From: Immundisolibacterales bacterium
GTDB lineage: Bacteria > Pseudomonadota > Gammaproteobacteria > HK1
Assembly (NCBI GenBank): GCA_026712715.1
Contig: JAPOPW010000041.1
Span: 1-59,476, forward strand
Direction of reading: 5' to 3'
Length of the DNA: 59,476 bases
The translations under genes were made by a program, and so were the position numbers. Positions 25,257 through 34,837 of the stretch are shown one piece after another. Numbering within the stretch: position 1 is the first letter of the stretch; every line of letters begins with the position of its first letter. Below the pieces are notes generated by a model. It had not been told where the DNA came from. It saw nothing but the letters and a program-made list of their open reading frames with translations, and made no database searches.

Positions 25257-25730
25257 TCAGATCCCCTGCACTTCCTGGTATTGCTTCAGCTCTTCGGGCG
25301 TGTAGACCTGCATGAGCTCGATCTCGATGCCCCCGGCGTCGTTGTCGAGGAACGCCACAAAGCCCTCCGGATGCGGGTGGCTGCCCGCCACCTGGCAGGA
25401 CTTGCAGATGCGAAGGCTCGCCCCGTTCGACTGGGCGTGCTCGAGGGCCGCGTCGATGTCATCCACCTCGTAGCAGATGTGGTGCAGGCCCTCGTGCCCG
25501 CGCTCGCGGATCCACTCCGCGAAGCGCCCGTCCGGGTCCATCGATTCGCAAAGCTGATACTCGATGCCCCCGAGATCGAACAGCGCGACCCGGTTGCGCG
25601 ACTTCGCGTACTCGTGGATCACTGTGTCCGGGGGAACCCCGAGAAACTGGGCGTAGGTCGCAAGGGCGGCCTTCGCGTCGCGCACGGCGAAGGCCATATG
25701 TTTGATGGAACTTACGTTTTCGGAAAGCAT
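25257..25730 (-). CDS. VOC-family protein, methylmalonyl-CoA epimerase-like
   Basis: A 157-residue vicinal-oxygen-chelate protein with two beta-alpha-beta-beta-beta modules. Metal ligands by position are His11 (IKHMAFAV), Gln59 (GGIEYQLCE), His83 or His84 (GLHHICYEVDD) and Glu138 (GGIEIELMQ), the H/Q/H/E set seen in methylmalonyl-CoA epimerase and related lyases. The ATG at 25730 follows GAGGAGGAGTTC, a very strong ribosome site. It sits between an aminotransferase and an N-acyl hydrolase, so it more likely acts on a small intermediate of that pathway than on methylmalonyl-CoA; no mutase genes are nearby. Confidence 0.8.
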   Translation of the reverse strand: MLSENVSSIKHMAFAVRDAKAALATYAQFLGVPPDTVIHEYAKSRNRVALFDLGGIEYQLCESMDPDGRFAEWIRERGHEGLHHICYEVDDIDAALEHAQSNGASLRICKSCQVAGSHPHPEGFVAFLDNDAGGIEIELMQVYTPEELKQYQEVQGI

Positions 25731-25744
25731 GAACTCCTCCTCTT

Positions 25745-26911
25745 TCAATTGCCGGCGAGGGCCGCCACCGTCCCGGCCATCCGTTCGACGGCCTCCTCGA
25801 TCCGCGCCACCGGCTGGAGGAGCGATATCCGGAGGAAGTCGTCATTGTGGTCGCCGAAGAGCGACCCCGGAAAGATCATGACCCGCGCGTCCTCGAGGAG
25901 CCGGACACAGAACTCCGAGGCGGCGAGACCGGTGCTCGAGACGTTGGCGTAGACGTAGAACGCGCCCTGGGGCCGACCGTAGCTCAGTCCCATGCGATCG
26001 AGCGCCCGGCACATGACGAGGCGGCGCTCGTCGTAGGTCCGGCGCATCTCCTCGACGCACTCCTGCGGGCCCTCGAGGGCCGCGAGCGCGGCGTGCTGGC
26101 TCACCGCCGGGGCGCAGATGGTAAGGCCGTGGTGGACCTCGGTCAGCGCCTTCGCGAGAGTCGGCGCCGCCGCGAAGTAGCCGACCCGCCAACCGGTCAT
26201 CGCGTACGCCTTCGAAAAGCCGTTGATCGTGATCGTCCGCTCCTTCATGCCGGGGAGGCGCGCGACCGGCAGAACCTTCGCGCCCTCGTAGACGAGCCGG
26301 GCGTAGATCTCGTCGGAGATGACGATGAGGTCGCGCTTCGCGGCGAGCGCCGCGAGCGCTTCCACCTCGCCGGGGGGCGTCACCGCGCCGGTCGGATTCG
26401 AGGGATTGAGCAGGCACAGCATGCGGGTGCGGGGGCTCAACCGGGCCTCGACCGCCGCGGCGGTGAGAGCGAAGTCGTCGCGCTCGTACGTCGGCACCGC
26501 GACCGGCACGCCCCCCGCGAGCTCGATCGCCTGGTCGTAGGAGGTATAGCCGGGAGCCGGCACGATGACCTCGTCGCCCGGGTTGATGCAGGCGAGCATG
26601 GCCGCGAACACCGCCTCCTGGGCGCCGGTGGTGACGACGATCTCGTCGACCGCGTAGTCGAGCCCGTCGACCTCGGCAAGGTGCCGGCCGATCGCCTCGC
26701 GGAGCGTCGGCAGACCCATGGGGTGGGTGTAGTGGGTCGCACCCTCGGCGAGCGCGCGCTGTCCCGCCGCGACGATGTGGGCGGGAGTGGGCAGGTCGGG
26801 GTCGCCGCGTCCGAGGGCGATGACGTCGTCCAGCCCGGCCGCGATGTCGAGCATGCGGGTGCGCACGGACTGCGGGCGCTGTCTGATCCGATCGGCGAGC
26901 CGGGCTGGCAT
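25745..26911 (-). CDS. PLP-dependent aminotransferase class I/II (aspartate aminotransferase-like)
   Basis: A 388-residue fold-type I aminotransferase. Motifs are YTHPMGLPTLREAI (61-74), LCLLNPSNPTGAV (165-177), the PLP phosphate/ring region VISDEIYARLVYEG (Asp200, Tyr203), the Schiff-base lysine NGFSKAYAMTGWRVGY (Lys234), and the C-terminal carboxylate-binding FLRISL. The ATG at 26911 gives the usual family start (RLADRIRQ). It follows the DppC-type gene by 14 bases in the same operon. Family members use aspartate, aromatic or N-acyl diamino substrates. Linked to importer 2, it probably removes amino groups from imported compounds. Confidence 0.88.
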   Translation of the reverse strand: MPARLADRIRQRPQSVRTRMLDIAAGLDDVIALGRGDPDLPTPAHIVAAGQRALAEGATHYTHPMGLPTLREAIGRHLAEVDGLDYAVDEIVVTTGAQEAVFAAMLACINPGDEVIVPAPGYTSYDQAIELAGGVPVAVPTYERDDFALTAAAVEARLSPRTRMLCLLNPSNPTGAVTPPGEVEALAALAAKRDLIVISDEIYARLVYEGAKVLPVARLPGMKERTITINGFSKAYAMTGWRVGYFAAAPTLAKALTEVHHGLTICAPAVSQHAALAALEGPQECVEEMRRTYDERRLVMCRALDRMGLSYGRPQGAFYVYANVSSTGLAASEFCVRLLEDARVMIFPGSLFGDHNDDFLRISLLQPVARIEEAVERMAGTVAALAGN

Positions 26912-26925
26912 CGGGGTCTTCTCTC

Positions 26926-27797
26926 TCAGTCGGCGGCGCGGGGGTCGAGGATCTGGCGGAGCCGGTCGCCGAGCAGGTTCACCGACATGACGGCGAGGAA
27001 GAGGGCGAGACCGGGGAAGACCATGACCGCGGGGTTGTAGCGCATGAACTCGCGGCCCGAGCTCAGCATGGTGCCCCACTCCGGGGTCGGCGGCTGGGCG
27101 CCGAGCCCGAGGAAGCTGAGCGAGGCCGTCGACAGGATGGCGCCCCCGAGGTTGAGGGTCGCGAGGACGATCATCGTCGGAAAGATGTTCGGCAGGATGT
27201 GGCGGAGCATGATGCGCAGATCCCCCGCCCCGAGCGCCCGCGACGCCTCGACGAAGAGCTGCTCCTTCGCGCCGAGGACCGCCCCCCTGACGACCCGGGC
27301 GAAGTACGGGATCTCGGCGATTCCGACCGCGATGACGACGTTGACGAGACCCACTCCGAGCACCGCGACGATGAGGATCGAGAGCACGATGGACGGGAAG
27401 CCGAACATCACGTCGATGATACGCGAGCCGAGGGCGTCCACTCGCCCGCCGGTGAAGCCGATGAAGATGCCGAAGAGGCTCCCGAGGATCGCGGCGAAGA
27501 GCACGGTCGCGATGCCGACGGAGAGCGAGAATCGGCCGCCGTAGAGGACCCGGGTGAAGATGTCGCGGCCGTGCAGGTCCGTCCCTAGCAGGTTCGCGGT
27601 GGTGGGGGGGCTCAGGCGCGGCCCGGTATCCGTCGCGTAGTAGTCGAAGGGGGTGAGCACCGGGGCGAAGATCGCGCCGACGACGAGGGCGGTGAGGATG
27701 ATGGCCCCGATGAGCGCGCCCGGGTTGACGACGAGCGAACGCACCACCCGCCCGACCGTCAGCCGGCCGCGCCCGGGATGCGCCATCACCGCCGCGT

Positions 27798-27801
<4 letters not shown>
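26926..27801 (-). CDS. Peptide/opine ABC transporter permease, DppC type (importer 2)
   Basis: A 291-residue DppC-type permease. It has an N-terminal helix, the linker APVLTPFDYYATDTG, NLLGTDLHGRDIFTRVLYGG, the coupling loop FVEASRALGAGDLRIMLRHILPN, and the tail VNLLGDRLRQILDP. I choose the GTG at 27801 because it overlaps the upstream B gene stop as GTGA; the ATG at 27786 (MAHPGRGR) is an alternative that changes only the first five residues. It forms the membrane channel with the preceding B permease. Confidence 0.9.
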
Positions 27802-28724
<923 letters not shown>

Positions 28725-28892
28725 GCGCTGCCGGTCCCCGGACCGGGGAACGCGCCACGTCCCGGTTGAATGAATGCCGCTCCGCACATGTCGGTGGGCC
28801 GAGATCCTGCCATGCCGAGCGGCCTTCGAACGCGACTCGAAGCGCCCCGCCGCTGCGTCGCCCCGTTATGCGAGGGCGGGCTTCGAGAGTGG

Positions 28893-28937
28893 CGGAACGA
28901 TCCGGCGCCCCGTGCCCCGGAGCACCGGACCGTTCCG
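28893..28937 (-). terminator. Stem-loop between binding-protein and permease genes of importer 2
   Basis: Inverted repeat with 13-base arms (CGGAACGATCCGG at 28893-28905; CCGGACCGTTCCG at 28925-28937), one mismatched pair, and a 19-base GC-rich loop. It begins 23 bases after the binding-protein stop. No U-tract follows, so partial termination or protection of the upstream mRNA is more likely than full termination. Confidence 0.55.
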
Positions 28938-28960
28938 GTTCGAGCGGGCGCCGGAGTGGT

Positions 28961-30541
28961 CTACTCGGCCTTCTTCACCTCGTAGAAGCGCACCTGCCAC
29001 TGGCCGGCGGCGAGCCGGAAGCCGGTGAGCTCGGAGGTGTGCGCGATCGTCTGCACCTGGTTGTGGATGGGCAGGAAGATCCCCTCGTCCATGATCTGCT
29101 TCTGGATCGCCGCGTAGAGCTCGTCACGCGCCTCCGCGGTCGCCGCGCTCTCCGCATCCTCGAGCATCTGGTCCATGCCCGCATCGGCGTAGCGCGCCCA
29201 GTTGAACTTGAACTTCCCGGGCTCGACGATGTTGCGGCTGTGGAACGGGATCGAGAGCACCCCGGGATCGTTCGAGACCCACCGGATCACCAGCATGTCG
29301 TAGCCGTTGGCGAAGATGAGCTCGTCCTGGCGTGCCTTCATGACGTTCTCGACGTTCACGTCGAAGCCGACCCGCCGGACATCGGCCTGCACCGCCACCG
29401 CGGTGTCGGGCTCGAGCAGGGCCGGAAAGTAGACCGAGAGGGGCTGGCCGTCCTTGTGCCGGATGCCGTCGTCGCCCATCTTCCAGCCGGCCTCGTCGAG
29501 GAGCGCGTTGGCCTTGTCGAGGTCGAAGGGGTAGTAGGCGTCGTTGCCGGACCAGTAGCTCGGCGTCGATGCGCTGATCGGGCCATAGGCGGGGTCCGCG
29601 AAGCCGAAGAAGAGGTTCGCGGCGAGGGTCGGCCGATCGACGGCGTGCATGAACGCCTGGCGCACCGCCTTGTCGACGAACACGCCCCGGCTCGTGTTGA
29701 ACAGCGCCGCGAACGGCAGCCCCGCCGCGTTGCCGACCATCGTCGTGAACTCGTCGCCGGCGGCGAACCTGCGCATGTCGAGGGCGGGCACGAGCTCCGA
29801 CGCCTCCACCTCGCCGGCCTCGAGGGCCGCGACCCGGGTGCTCGCGTCGGGGATGAAGCGCACGGTGGCTCGGCTCACCTGGCTCGGACCCTGGTGGCTC
29901 ATCCAGGCGGGCGCCCAGTTGTAGTCGTCGTTGCGCTCGAGGTCGATCTGCTTGCCCTTCTCCCACGAGACGAACTTGAACGGGCCGGTCCCGACCGGGC
30001 TCTGCGCGAAGCCGTTGTTGCCCTTTTCCTTGACCGCGGTCGGGCTCACGATGGAGAGCTCGGTCTCCGCGAACGCGCCGAGGGCCGCGCCGTAGGGCCG
30101 GCTGTAGTTGACCCGTACCTCGTGCTCGCCGAGCACCTCGGTGGAGGCGTAGGGGCCGATGATGTCCACCGCGCCCTGGGAGCCGAGCTCCGGGTCGACG
30201 ATGGTGTCGAAGGTGAACTTGACCGCCTCTGCGTTGAACGGGGTGCCGTCGTGGAAGGTCACGTCGTCGCGGAGCTGGAAGGTGTACGAGAGCTTGTCGT
30301 CCGAGACCTGCCACGACTTGGCCAGCCCGGGATGGCGGTTGCCGTTCTCGTCGGCGGAGAGGAGCTGGTCGAAGATCTGGACGATCACCTGCTCTTCATG
30401 GCGTGACTGGGTCACCCGGGGGTCGAAGGTCCGGTGGTCGACGCGGTCCTCGGCAAGGACGATCTCGAGGTCGCTCGCCTGCACCGCCGGGCCGCCCGCG
30501 AGCAGGCCCGCGACGGCGGTCGCCAACACTAGCTTTCTCAT
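28961..30541 (-). CDS. Periplasmic peptide/opine-binding protein, SBP family 5 (importer 2)
   Basis: A 526-residue family 5 solute-binding protein. Sec signal peptide of about 22 residues (MRKLVLATAVAGLLAGG, cleavage near VQA/SDL). Blocks are FQLRDDVTFHDGTPFNAEAV, VNYSRPYGAALGAFAETEL, GTGPFKFVSWEKGKQIDLER, FVDKAVRQAFMHAVDRPTL and FPALLEPDTAVAVQ. It is preceded 114 bases upstream by the amidohydrolase gene and followed by the importer 2 permeases. Ligand unknown; the cluster's hydrolases suggest an acylated or cyclic amino-acid derivative. Confidence 0.9.
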   Translation of the reverse strand: MRKLVLATAVAGLLAGGPAVQASDLEIVLAEDRVDHRTFDPRVTQSRHEEQVIVQIFDQLLSADENGNRHPGLAKSWQVSDDKLSYTFQLRDDVTFHDGTPFNAEAVKFTFDTIVDPELGSQGAVDIIGPYASTEVLGEHEVRVNYSRPYGAALGAFAETELSIVSPTAVKEKGNNGFAQSPVGTGPFKFVSWEKGKQIDLERNDDYNWAPAWMSHQGPSQVSRATVRFIPDASTRVAALEAGEVEASELVPALDMRRFAAGDEFTTMVGNAAGLPFAALFNTSRGVFVDKAVRQAFMHAVDRPTLAANLFFGFADPAYGPISASTPSYWSGNDAYYPFDLDKANALLDEAGWKMGDDGIRHKDGQPLSVYFPALLEPDTAVAVQADVRRVGFDVNVENVMKARQDELIFANGYDMLVIRWVSNDPGVLSIPFHSRNIVEPGKFKFNWARYADAGMDQMLEDAESAATAEARDELYAAIQKQIMDEGIFLPIHNQVQTIAHTSELTGFRLAAGQWQVRFYEVKKAE

Positions 30542-30655
30542 CGTTTTCTCCTGTCGTTGATGTTTCTCGTGATACGAGGTATCCCTTCCATCATTCGCGA
30601 CGATGCGCCGTGCGCGATGTCCTGCGGTCGTCGGACGCCCGGAGGACGGACACGC

Positions 30656-31906
30656 TCACGCCGCCTCACCGTCTCGTTGCGCCACCTCCACGCCTTCCTT
30701 GAAGACGCGCAAGCGATGCAATTCCTGCAGCACGCGGATGTCGGCCACCGGATCGCCGGCGACGAGCACCAGGTCCGCGAGCCGGCCGGGGGCGATGACC
30801 CCCGCCTCGATTCCGAGCCGCTCCGCACCGATGCCGGTGGCCGAATGGATCGCCTCGACCGGACTCAGTCCACCCTGGACGAGCAGCTCGACCTCGCGGG
30901 CATTCATCTCGCCGTGCGGGATCATGTAGCCCGCATCGGTGCCGCAGCCGATCCTGACTCCGGCCCGGCGGGCGATCTCGAGGCTCTCCCACTTGGCGTC
31001 GCGCGACTGTTCGCGCCAGCGCCACGAGGCATCCGAGCCGCCGAGCTCCTCGCGCGAGAACTCGAAGTTCCGCTCGTTGACGAGGAGGGTCGGCACCAGG
31101 ATGGTTCCCGATTCGGCCATGAGGTCCGCCGTCTCGCGATCGATCCAGTGGCCGTGCTCGACCGTGTCGACCCCGGCGCGAACGGCGGCGGTGAGACCGG
31201 GGCCGCCCGAGGTATGGGCCGCGACGTGGCGCTCGAGCAGGTGCGCCTCGTCGCAGGCCGCCTCGAGCTCGTCGTCCGTCATCTCCTGGCGGTACGGAAC
31301 TTCGGGATGGAGGAGCGAGCTCACGCAGGCGTTGATCTTGATGAGGTCGGCGCCGCGCTTGACCTGCCGGCGCACCCCGCGCCGGAACTCGAGCGGCCCG
31401 TCGCAGGGCGAGGTGACGCCCTCGAGCCGGACATGGTCGGCCCACCCCGGCTGGTCCATGTGCCCGCCGGTCACCGAGAGACCGGTTCCGCAGGCATGGA
31501 TGGTCGGCCCCGGCACGTGGCGCGCCCGGATCGCGCGCGCGAGGTCGATGATGACCCCGCCCGGCGCGTGCACGTCGCGAAGCGTCGTGAACCCGGCCCG
31601 CAGGGTGCGAAGCGCGTAGCCCGCGGCGCGGAGCGCCATCTGGGCGTAGTTGAGGCCGGCCACCTCGGTGCGAAACGTGTCGCGCTCGAGGTCGCCGCTG
31701 AACGCGAGATGGACGTGGAGGTCGATGAGGCCCGGGATGAGGGTCGCGTCCGGGGCGTCCACGATCTCGGCCGCGTTCGGCACCTCCACGTCCTCCCGGG
31801 CGCCGCACGCGGTGATCCGGCTCCCGTCCACGAGGACGGTGCAACCCTCGCGCGGGGGCGCGCCGGTGCCGTCGATGACCGTCCCTGGCCGGAATGCGAT
31901 CGTCAT
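30656..31906 (-). CDS. Metal-dependent amidohydrolase (imidazolonepropionase/prolidase-like)
   Basis: A 416-residue cytoplasmic amidohydrolase with a small beta-sandwich and a TIM barrel. Metal ligands are His64 and His66 (PGLIDLHVHL), a likely bridging Lys190 (DLIKINAC), His231 (AAHTSGGPG), His251 (EHGHW) and Asp324 (CGTDAGYMIPHGEM). This set matches the COG1228 imidazolonepropionase-like group, which hydrolyses cyclic amides and X-Pro type dipeptides. The ATG at 31906 starts MTIAFRPGTVIDGTG, the usual N-terminus. It is the second gene of the cluster, 59 bases after the PanB-like gene and upstream of the binding-protein gene, consistent with opening the imported substrate. Confidence 0.85.
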   Translation of the reverse strand: MTIAFRPGTVIDGTGAPPREGCTVLVDGSRITACGAREDVEVPNAAEIVDAPDATLIPGLIDLHVHLAFSGDLERDTFRTEVAGLNYAQMALRAAGYALRTLRAGFTTLRDVHAPGGVIIDLARAIRARHVPGPTIHACGTGLSVTGGHMDQPGWADHVRLEGVTSPCDGPLEFRRGVRRQVKRGADLIKINACVSSLLHPEVPYRQEMTDDELEAACDEAHLLERHVAAHTSGGPGLTAAVRAGVDTVEHGHWIDRETADLMAESGTILVPTLLVNERNFEFSREELGGSDASWRWREQSRDAKWESLEIARRAGVRIGCGTDAGYMIPHGEMNAREVELLVQGGLSPVEAIHSATGIGAERLGIEAGVIAPGRLADLVLVAGDPVADIRVLQELHRLRVFKEGVEVAQRDGEAA

Positions 31907-31965
31907 TTCAAGCCCCTTCGTCCGGCGGAAGGCCGCCGGGCGGTTGGTCGACCAAGCCGTGAGTG

Positions 31966-32751
31966 CTATCCCTTCGTCGCCCGCTCGAGCGCCTCGAGCA
32001 CCTCGTCGCCGACGTGGACCTCGTGGCCCGGCTCGGGATAGCCGCCGGTCTCGACGTCTCGCGCGTAGGCCTTGAACGCGTCGACCCGCATCCGCTGGAG
32101 CCGGGCCTCCTCGGCCACCAAATCGGCATACCTCTTGGAGTGGCGCGGATAGTGGCCGGTATGCGTGCCGAGCACGTCGCAGGAGAAGAGATAGATGGTG
32201 TCGCAGACCGCCCCGCATCCCATGCCCTCGGTGACGAGGCTGGTCGAGCGGGTGATGAACGCGGCGACCTCCACCGGCACGATCTCCATCTCGACGGCCC
32301 ACGCCCCGGCGCTCTCGAGGTCCTTGACCTGCCGGTAGATCGCGACCGCCTCGTCCGGCGTCTTGCCCACCGCCCGCACGTTGGTCCAGGTTGTCCAGCG
32401 CGGCACGTACCCGACGTGGCCGGTCACCGGTATGCCCTCGCGGGCCATCGCCTCGATGATATCGAGCCCGCCCGAGAAGTAGATCCCGTCCGCGCCGATC
32501 TCCATCGCCCGGAATCCTTCGCGAATCGCGGTCTCGGGGCCCGAGAGCACCCCCTGGTCGGGGCCGGCCTGGATGAAGACGCCGGGCGCGGCGGCCCGAT
32601 AGCCGGCAAGCGTCTCGTTCACCTCGCAGGTGAACATCTCGATCCCGGCTTCCGCCGCGGCGGCCGCCTCGGCGTCGGAATCGACGTGCATGGTCAGGAT
32701 CTTGCGCCCGCCCTTGCGGGCGCGGAGATCGGCGATGGTGGGAGGGTTCAT
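31966..32751 (-). CDS. PanB (ketopantoate hydroxymethyltransferase)-like protein with altered active site
   Basis: A 261-residue TIM-barrel protein resembling PanB. It has the N-terminal PPTIADLRARKGGRKILTMH, the GHVGYVPR block (111-118) and the retained catalytic-Glu region VEMEIVPVEVAAF (Glu156). The canonical metal-binding positions differ: TCEVNETL (41-48) stands where PanB has VGDSL, QAGPDQG (61-67) where it has DLPF, and IYFSGG (90-95) where it has KIEGG. Bona fide ketopantoate synthesis is therefore unlikely. It heads the amidohydrolase/importer 2 cluster; a C-C lyase or hydroxymethyl-transfer role in the same catabolic route is possible. Confidence 0.7.
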   Translation of the reverse strand: MNPPTIADLRARKGGRKILTMHVDSDAEAAAAAEAGIEMFTCEVNETLAGYRAAAPGVFIQAGPDQGVLSGPETAIREGFRAMEIGADGIYFSGGLDIIEAMAREGIPVTGHVGYVPRWTTWTNVRAVGKTPDEAVAIYRQVKDLESAGAWAVEMEIVPVEVAAFITRSTSLVTEGMGCGAVCDTIYLFSCDVLGTHTGHYPRHSKRYADLVAEEARLQRMRVDAFKAYARDVETGGYPEPGHEVHVGDEVLEALERATKG

Positions 32752-33083
32752 CTCAAGCGTTCCTCGGGCCGACCGACCACGCATGCTCGATTTCGGGAGG
32801 TGACTTCGTGGCCCGGCCCCCGGACCCGGAGAGCGGTTCCGAGCCACCCACTGAAAGAGATGCCGCCGACTGCATGGTTCAAGTTGTGCCAGGCTCGATC
32901 AAGATAAAGCGCATGGGCGCGGGTGTCGAGCGCTGCGCACCCGGTACGGCAGGACCTGGCGCGACACTCGCGAGGGACGACCCCGACGGCCCCGCCCCCC
33001 GGAGACTCCCGGCCACCCGTGGGAACCCATCCGGCTCGTCCGACCGAACCCGAGATTCCGCTTTGACACCGGTTCGGGAAATC
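32752..33083. other. Intergenic region upstream of the PanB-like gene
   Basis: About 330 bases between the PanB-like gene (start side) and the 3' end of the hydroxyacid dehydrogenase gene. It must contain the promoter for the PanB-like/amidohydrolase/importer 2 cluster. On the minus strand the mildly AT-rich stretch around 32880-32912 (TTGATC near 32900) is the best place to look, but I see no confident -35/-10 pair. The left end of a degenerate repeat lies at 33049-33098. No gene is supported here. Confidence 0.4.
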
Positions 33084-33098
33084 TCACTCCGCCCCCGT
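33075..33098 (-). repeat. Solo REP-like sequence related to the 24 kb palindrome
   Basis: The 24 bases at 33075-33098 (CGGGAAATCTCACTCCGCCC and 4 more) match 20 of 24 positions of the right arm of the element at 24121-24144. A looser second copy (CGAGATTCCGCTTTGACACC) lies just upstream at 33050-33069. The repeat overlaps the stop codon (33084-33086) of the hydroxyacid dehydrogenase gene. Confidence 0.5.
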
Positions 33099-34097
33099 CC
33101 TCCCGAGGAGGTGGCGGACCGGGCGGCCCTCGCGCAGGGCGGCCAGGTTCGCCATCAGGTCCTGCGCATGCTTCGCGCGCGCCCCGCCCGAGCCGCCACC
33201 GAGGTGAGGTGCGAGCAGCACGTTCTCGAGGCGGAGCAGGGGGTGGTCGTGAGGGACCGGCTCGTAGAGGAAGACGTCGAGCCCCGCGCCCGCGATCCGG
33301 CCCGACGAGAGCGCCTCCACGAGCGCGTCCTCGTCGACCACCCCGCCCCGGCAGGTGTTGACGAGGAACGCCTCGGGTCTCATCCGGGCCAGCGCGCCCG
33401 CGTCGACGAGGCGCTCCGTCTCCGCCGTGAGGGGCACGTGGAGGCTCACGAAGTCGCTCTCCGCGAGCAGGTCGGGCAGCGCCCGATGGCGGACGCCCTC
33501 CTCCTCCTCGATCTCCACCTCGAGCCGTCGCCGGCTCCAGTACACGACCTCCATTCCGAACGCGCGGGCCCGGCGAGCCACCTCGGTCGCGATCTCGCCG
33601 AAGCCGACGAGGCCGAGGGTCCGGCCATGGAGCTCGAAGATCCCGGGGAACTGCATCCACTGGAAACGGTGGCGCCGCTCCTCGGTGCGGATCGGCTCGA
33701 CGCCGAGGCCGCGGTACGCCCCGCCCACGGTCGCCTCGTGCCCACGCACGACCTTCTTCGAGAGCCCGAGCATGAGGAGCAGGGTCTGCTCCGCGACCGC
33801 GATGCAGCCCGCCTGGGGCATGAGGGCGACCGGAATCGCGCGGGCGCGCGCCGCCGCGAGGTCGACGCGATCGCGCCGGCCGGACCAGAGCTGGACCAGC
33901 CGGAGAGAGCCGCCGGCCGCGTCCATGAGCTCGCCGGTCACCGGGACCCGCCGGCTCACGATGGCGGCGGCGCCGGGGAGCAACACGTCGGCGGAGCCGC
34001 CGGAGGCATCCGGTGCGACGAGGTCGATCCCGGGGCCGAACTTCCGGATGAACTCGAGGTCGTCGCGGCCGGTCGGGTCGAGAAGGACGGCCTTCAC
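33084..34097 (-). CDS. D-isomer-specific 2-hydroxyacid dehydrogenase family protein
   Basis: A 337-residue NAD(P)-dependent dehydrogenase (SerA/GhrB superfamily), interconverting a 2-oxo acid and a D-2-hydroxy acid. The nucleotide fold has HGRTLGLVGFGEIATEVARR (157-176). Catalytic residues are Arg250 (VNTCRGGVVDE), Glu279 (LDVFLYEPV) and His298 (APHLGGG). The GTG at 34097 overlaps the upstream SDR gene as GTGA, fixing the start. It is the last of a three-gene dehydrogenase operon. Its final codons lie in a REP-like sequence, so the original C-terminus may have been altered. Substrate unknown. Confidence 0.87.
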   Translation of the reverse strand: MKAVLLDPTGRDDLEFIRKFGPGIDLVAPDASGGSADVLLPGAAAIVSRRVPVTGELMDAAGGSLRLVQLWSGRRDRVDLAAARARAIPVALMPQAGCIAVAEQTLLLMLGLSKKVVRGHEATVGGAYRGLGVEPIRTEERRHRFQWMQFPGIFELHGRTLGLVGFGEIATEVARRARAFGMEVVYWSRRRLEVEIEEEEGVRHRALPDLLAESDFVSLHVPLTAETERLVDAGALARMRPEAFLVNTCRGGVVDEDALVEALSSGRIAGAGLDVFLYEPVPHDHPLLRLENVLLAPHLGGGSGGARAKHAQDLMANLAALREGRPVRHLLGRTGAE

Positions 34098-34837
34098 GAC
34101 CCGCCCCCCCCCTCGAGCTCCTGCGTCAGATCCCAGGCGTTGACGTAGCGGTCGTTGAGCCCGTCCGGACCCTGGAGCGCGAGGTGGACGAAGGCGGGTG
34201 CGATGACCGCGGGGTCCCGCCAGATCCGGCGCTGCTCGGGGGAGTACGTGGTCTCGCTCATCGCGGTGTGGACGGGCGTCCCCGGGGTGATCGTGTTGAC
34301 CGCGATGCCGTGGGGAGCGAGCTCCTGGGCGAGCGCGCGGCTCAGGCCCTCGACCCCGAACTTCGAGGCGCAGTAGGCGGTCATGCCGGCGAAGCCCATC
34401 GCCCCCGCGCGGCTCGAGACGTTGATGATGGACCCCGACCCCTGGCCCTTCATGGCCGGCACCACCGCCCGGGCGCAAAGGAACGTGCCCCGGAGGTTGA
34501 TGCCGAGGATGCGGTCCCACTCGGCGAGGCTCACCTCTTCGACGGGCTCCGAAGAGATGACCCCCGCGATGTTGGCGAGGCAGTCGATGCGCCCGCTCGC
34601 GTCGAGGACACGGGCGACGGTGCGCTCCACGTCCTCGGGATTGGAGATGTCGGCGACCGTGGTCGATGCCGCGAGTCCCTCGGCGCGGAGCCCCTCGAGG
34701 ACCTCGGCGAGGCGGTCGGCCGTGACGTCCACCGCGTGGACCGCCGCCCCTTCGGCCGCGAAGGCCCTCGTGACGGCGCGCCCGATCCCGCTCGCGGCAC
34801 CGGTGACGAGGGCCACCCGGCAGGCGAGACGGCCCAT
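34094..34837 (-). CDS. Short-chain dehydrogenase/reductase (SDR), second of pair
   Basis: A 247-residue classical SDR. Cofactor motif TGAASGIG (12-19), with Asp37 (AVDVTADR) suggesting NAD(H). The structural block is NIAGV, close to NAG. Catalytic Ser141 or Ser142 (INVSSRAG), Tyr155 and Lys159 (YCASK) are present. The C-terminus has no standard GG-x-DGG motif and instead ends LNDRYVNAWDLTQELEGGGGS, so the last helix is atypical. Its ATG overlaps the stop of the upstream SDR gene (TGATG) and its stop overlaps the dehydrogenase start. Confidence 0.87.
   Translation of the reverse strand: MGRLACRVALVTGAASGIGRAVTRAFAAEGAAVHAVDVTADRLAEVLEGLRAEGLAASTTVADISNPEDVERTVARVLDASGRIDCLANIAGVISSEPVEEVSLAEWDRILGINLRGTFLCARAVVPAMKGQGSGSIINVSSRAGAMGFAGMTAYCASKFGVEGLSRALAQELAPHGIAVNTITPGTPVHTAMSETTYSPEQRRIWRDPAVIAPAFVHLALQGPDGLNDRYVNAWDLTQELEGGGGS

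Noticed and set aside
32880..32912. A sigma-54 promoter on the minus strand (TGGCACAACTTGAACC).
   Set aside because: The -24-like TGGCAC is present, but the spacing to TTG is too short and the -12 GC is absent.
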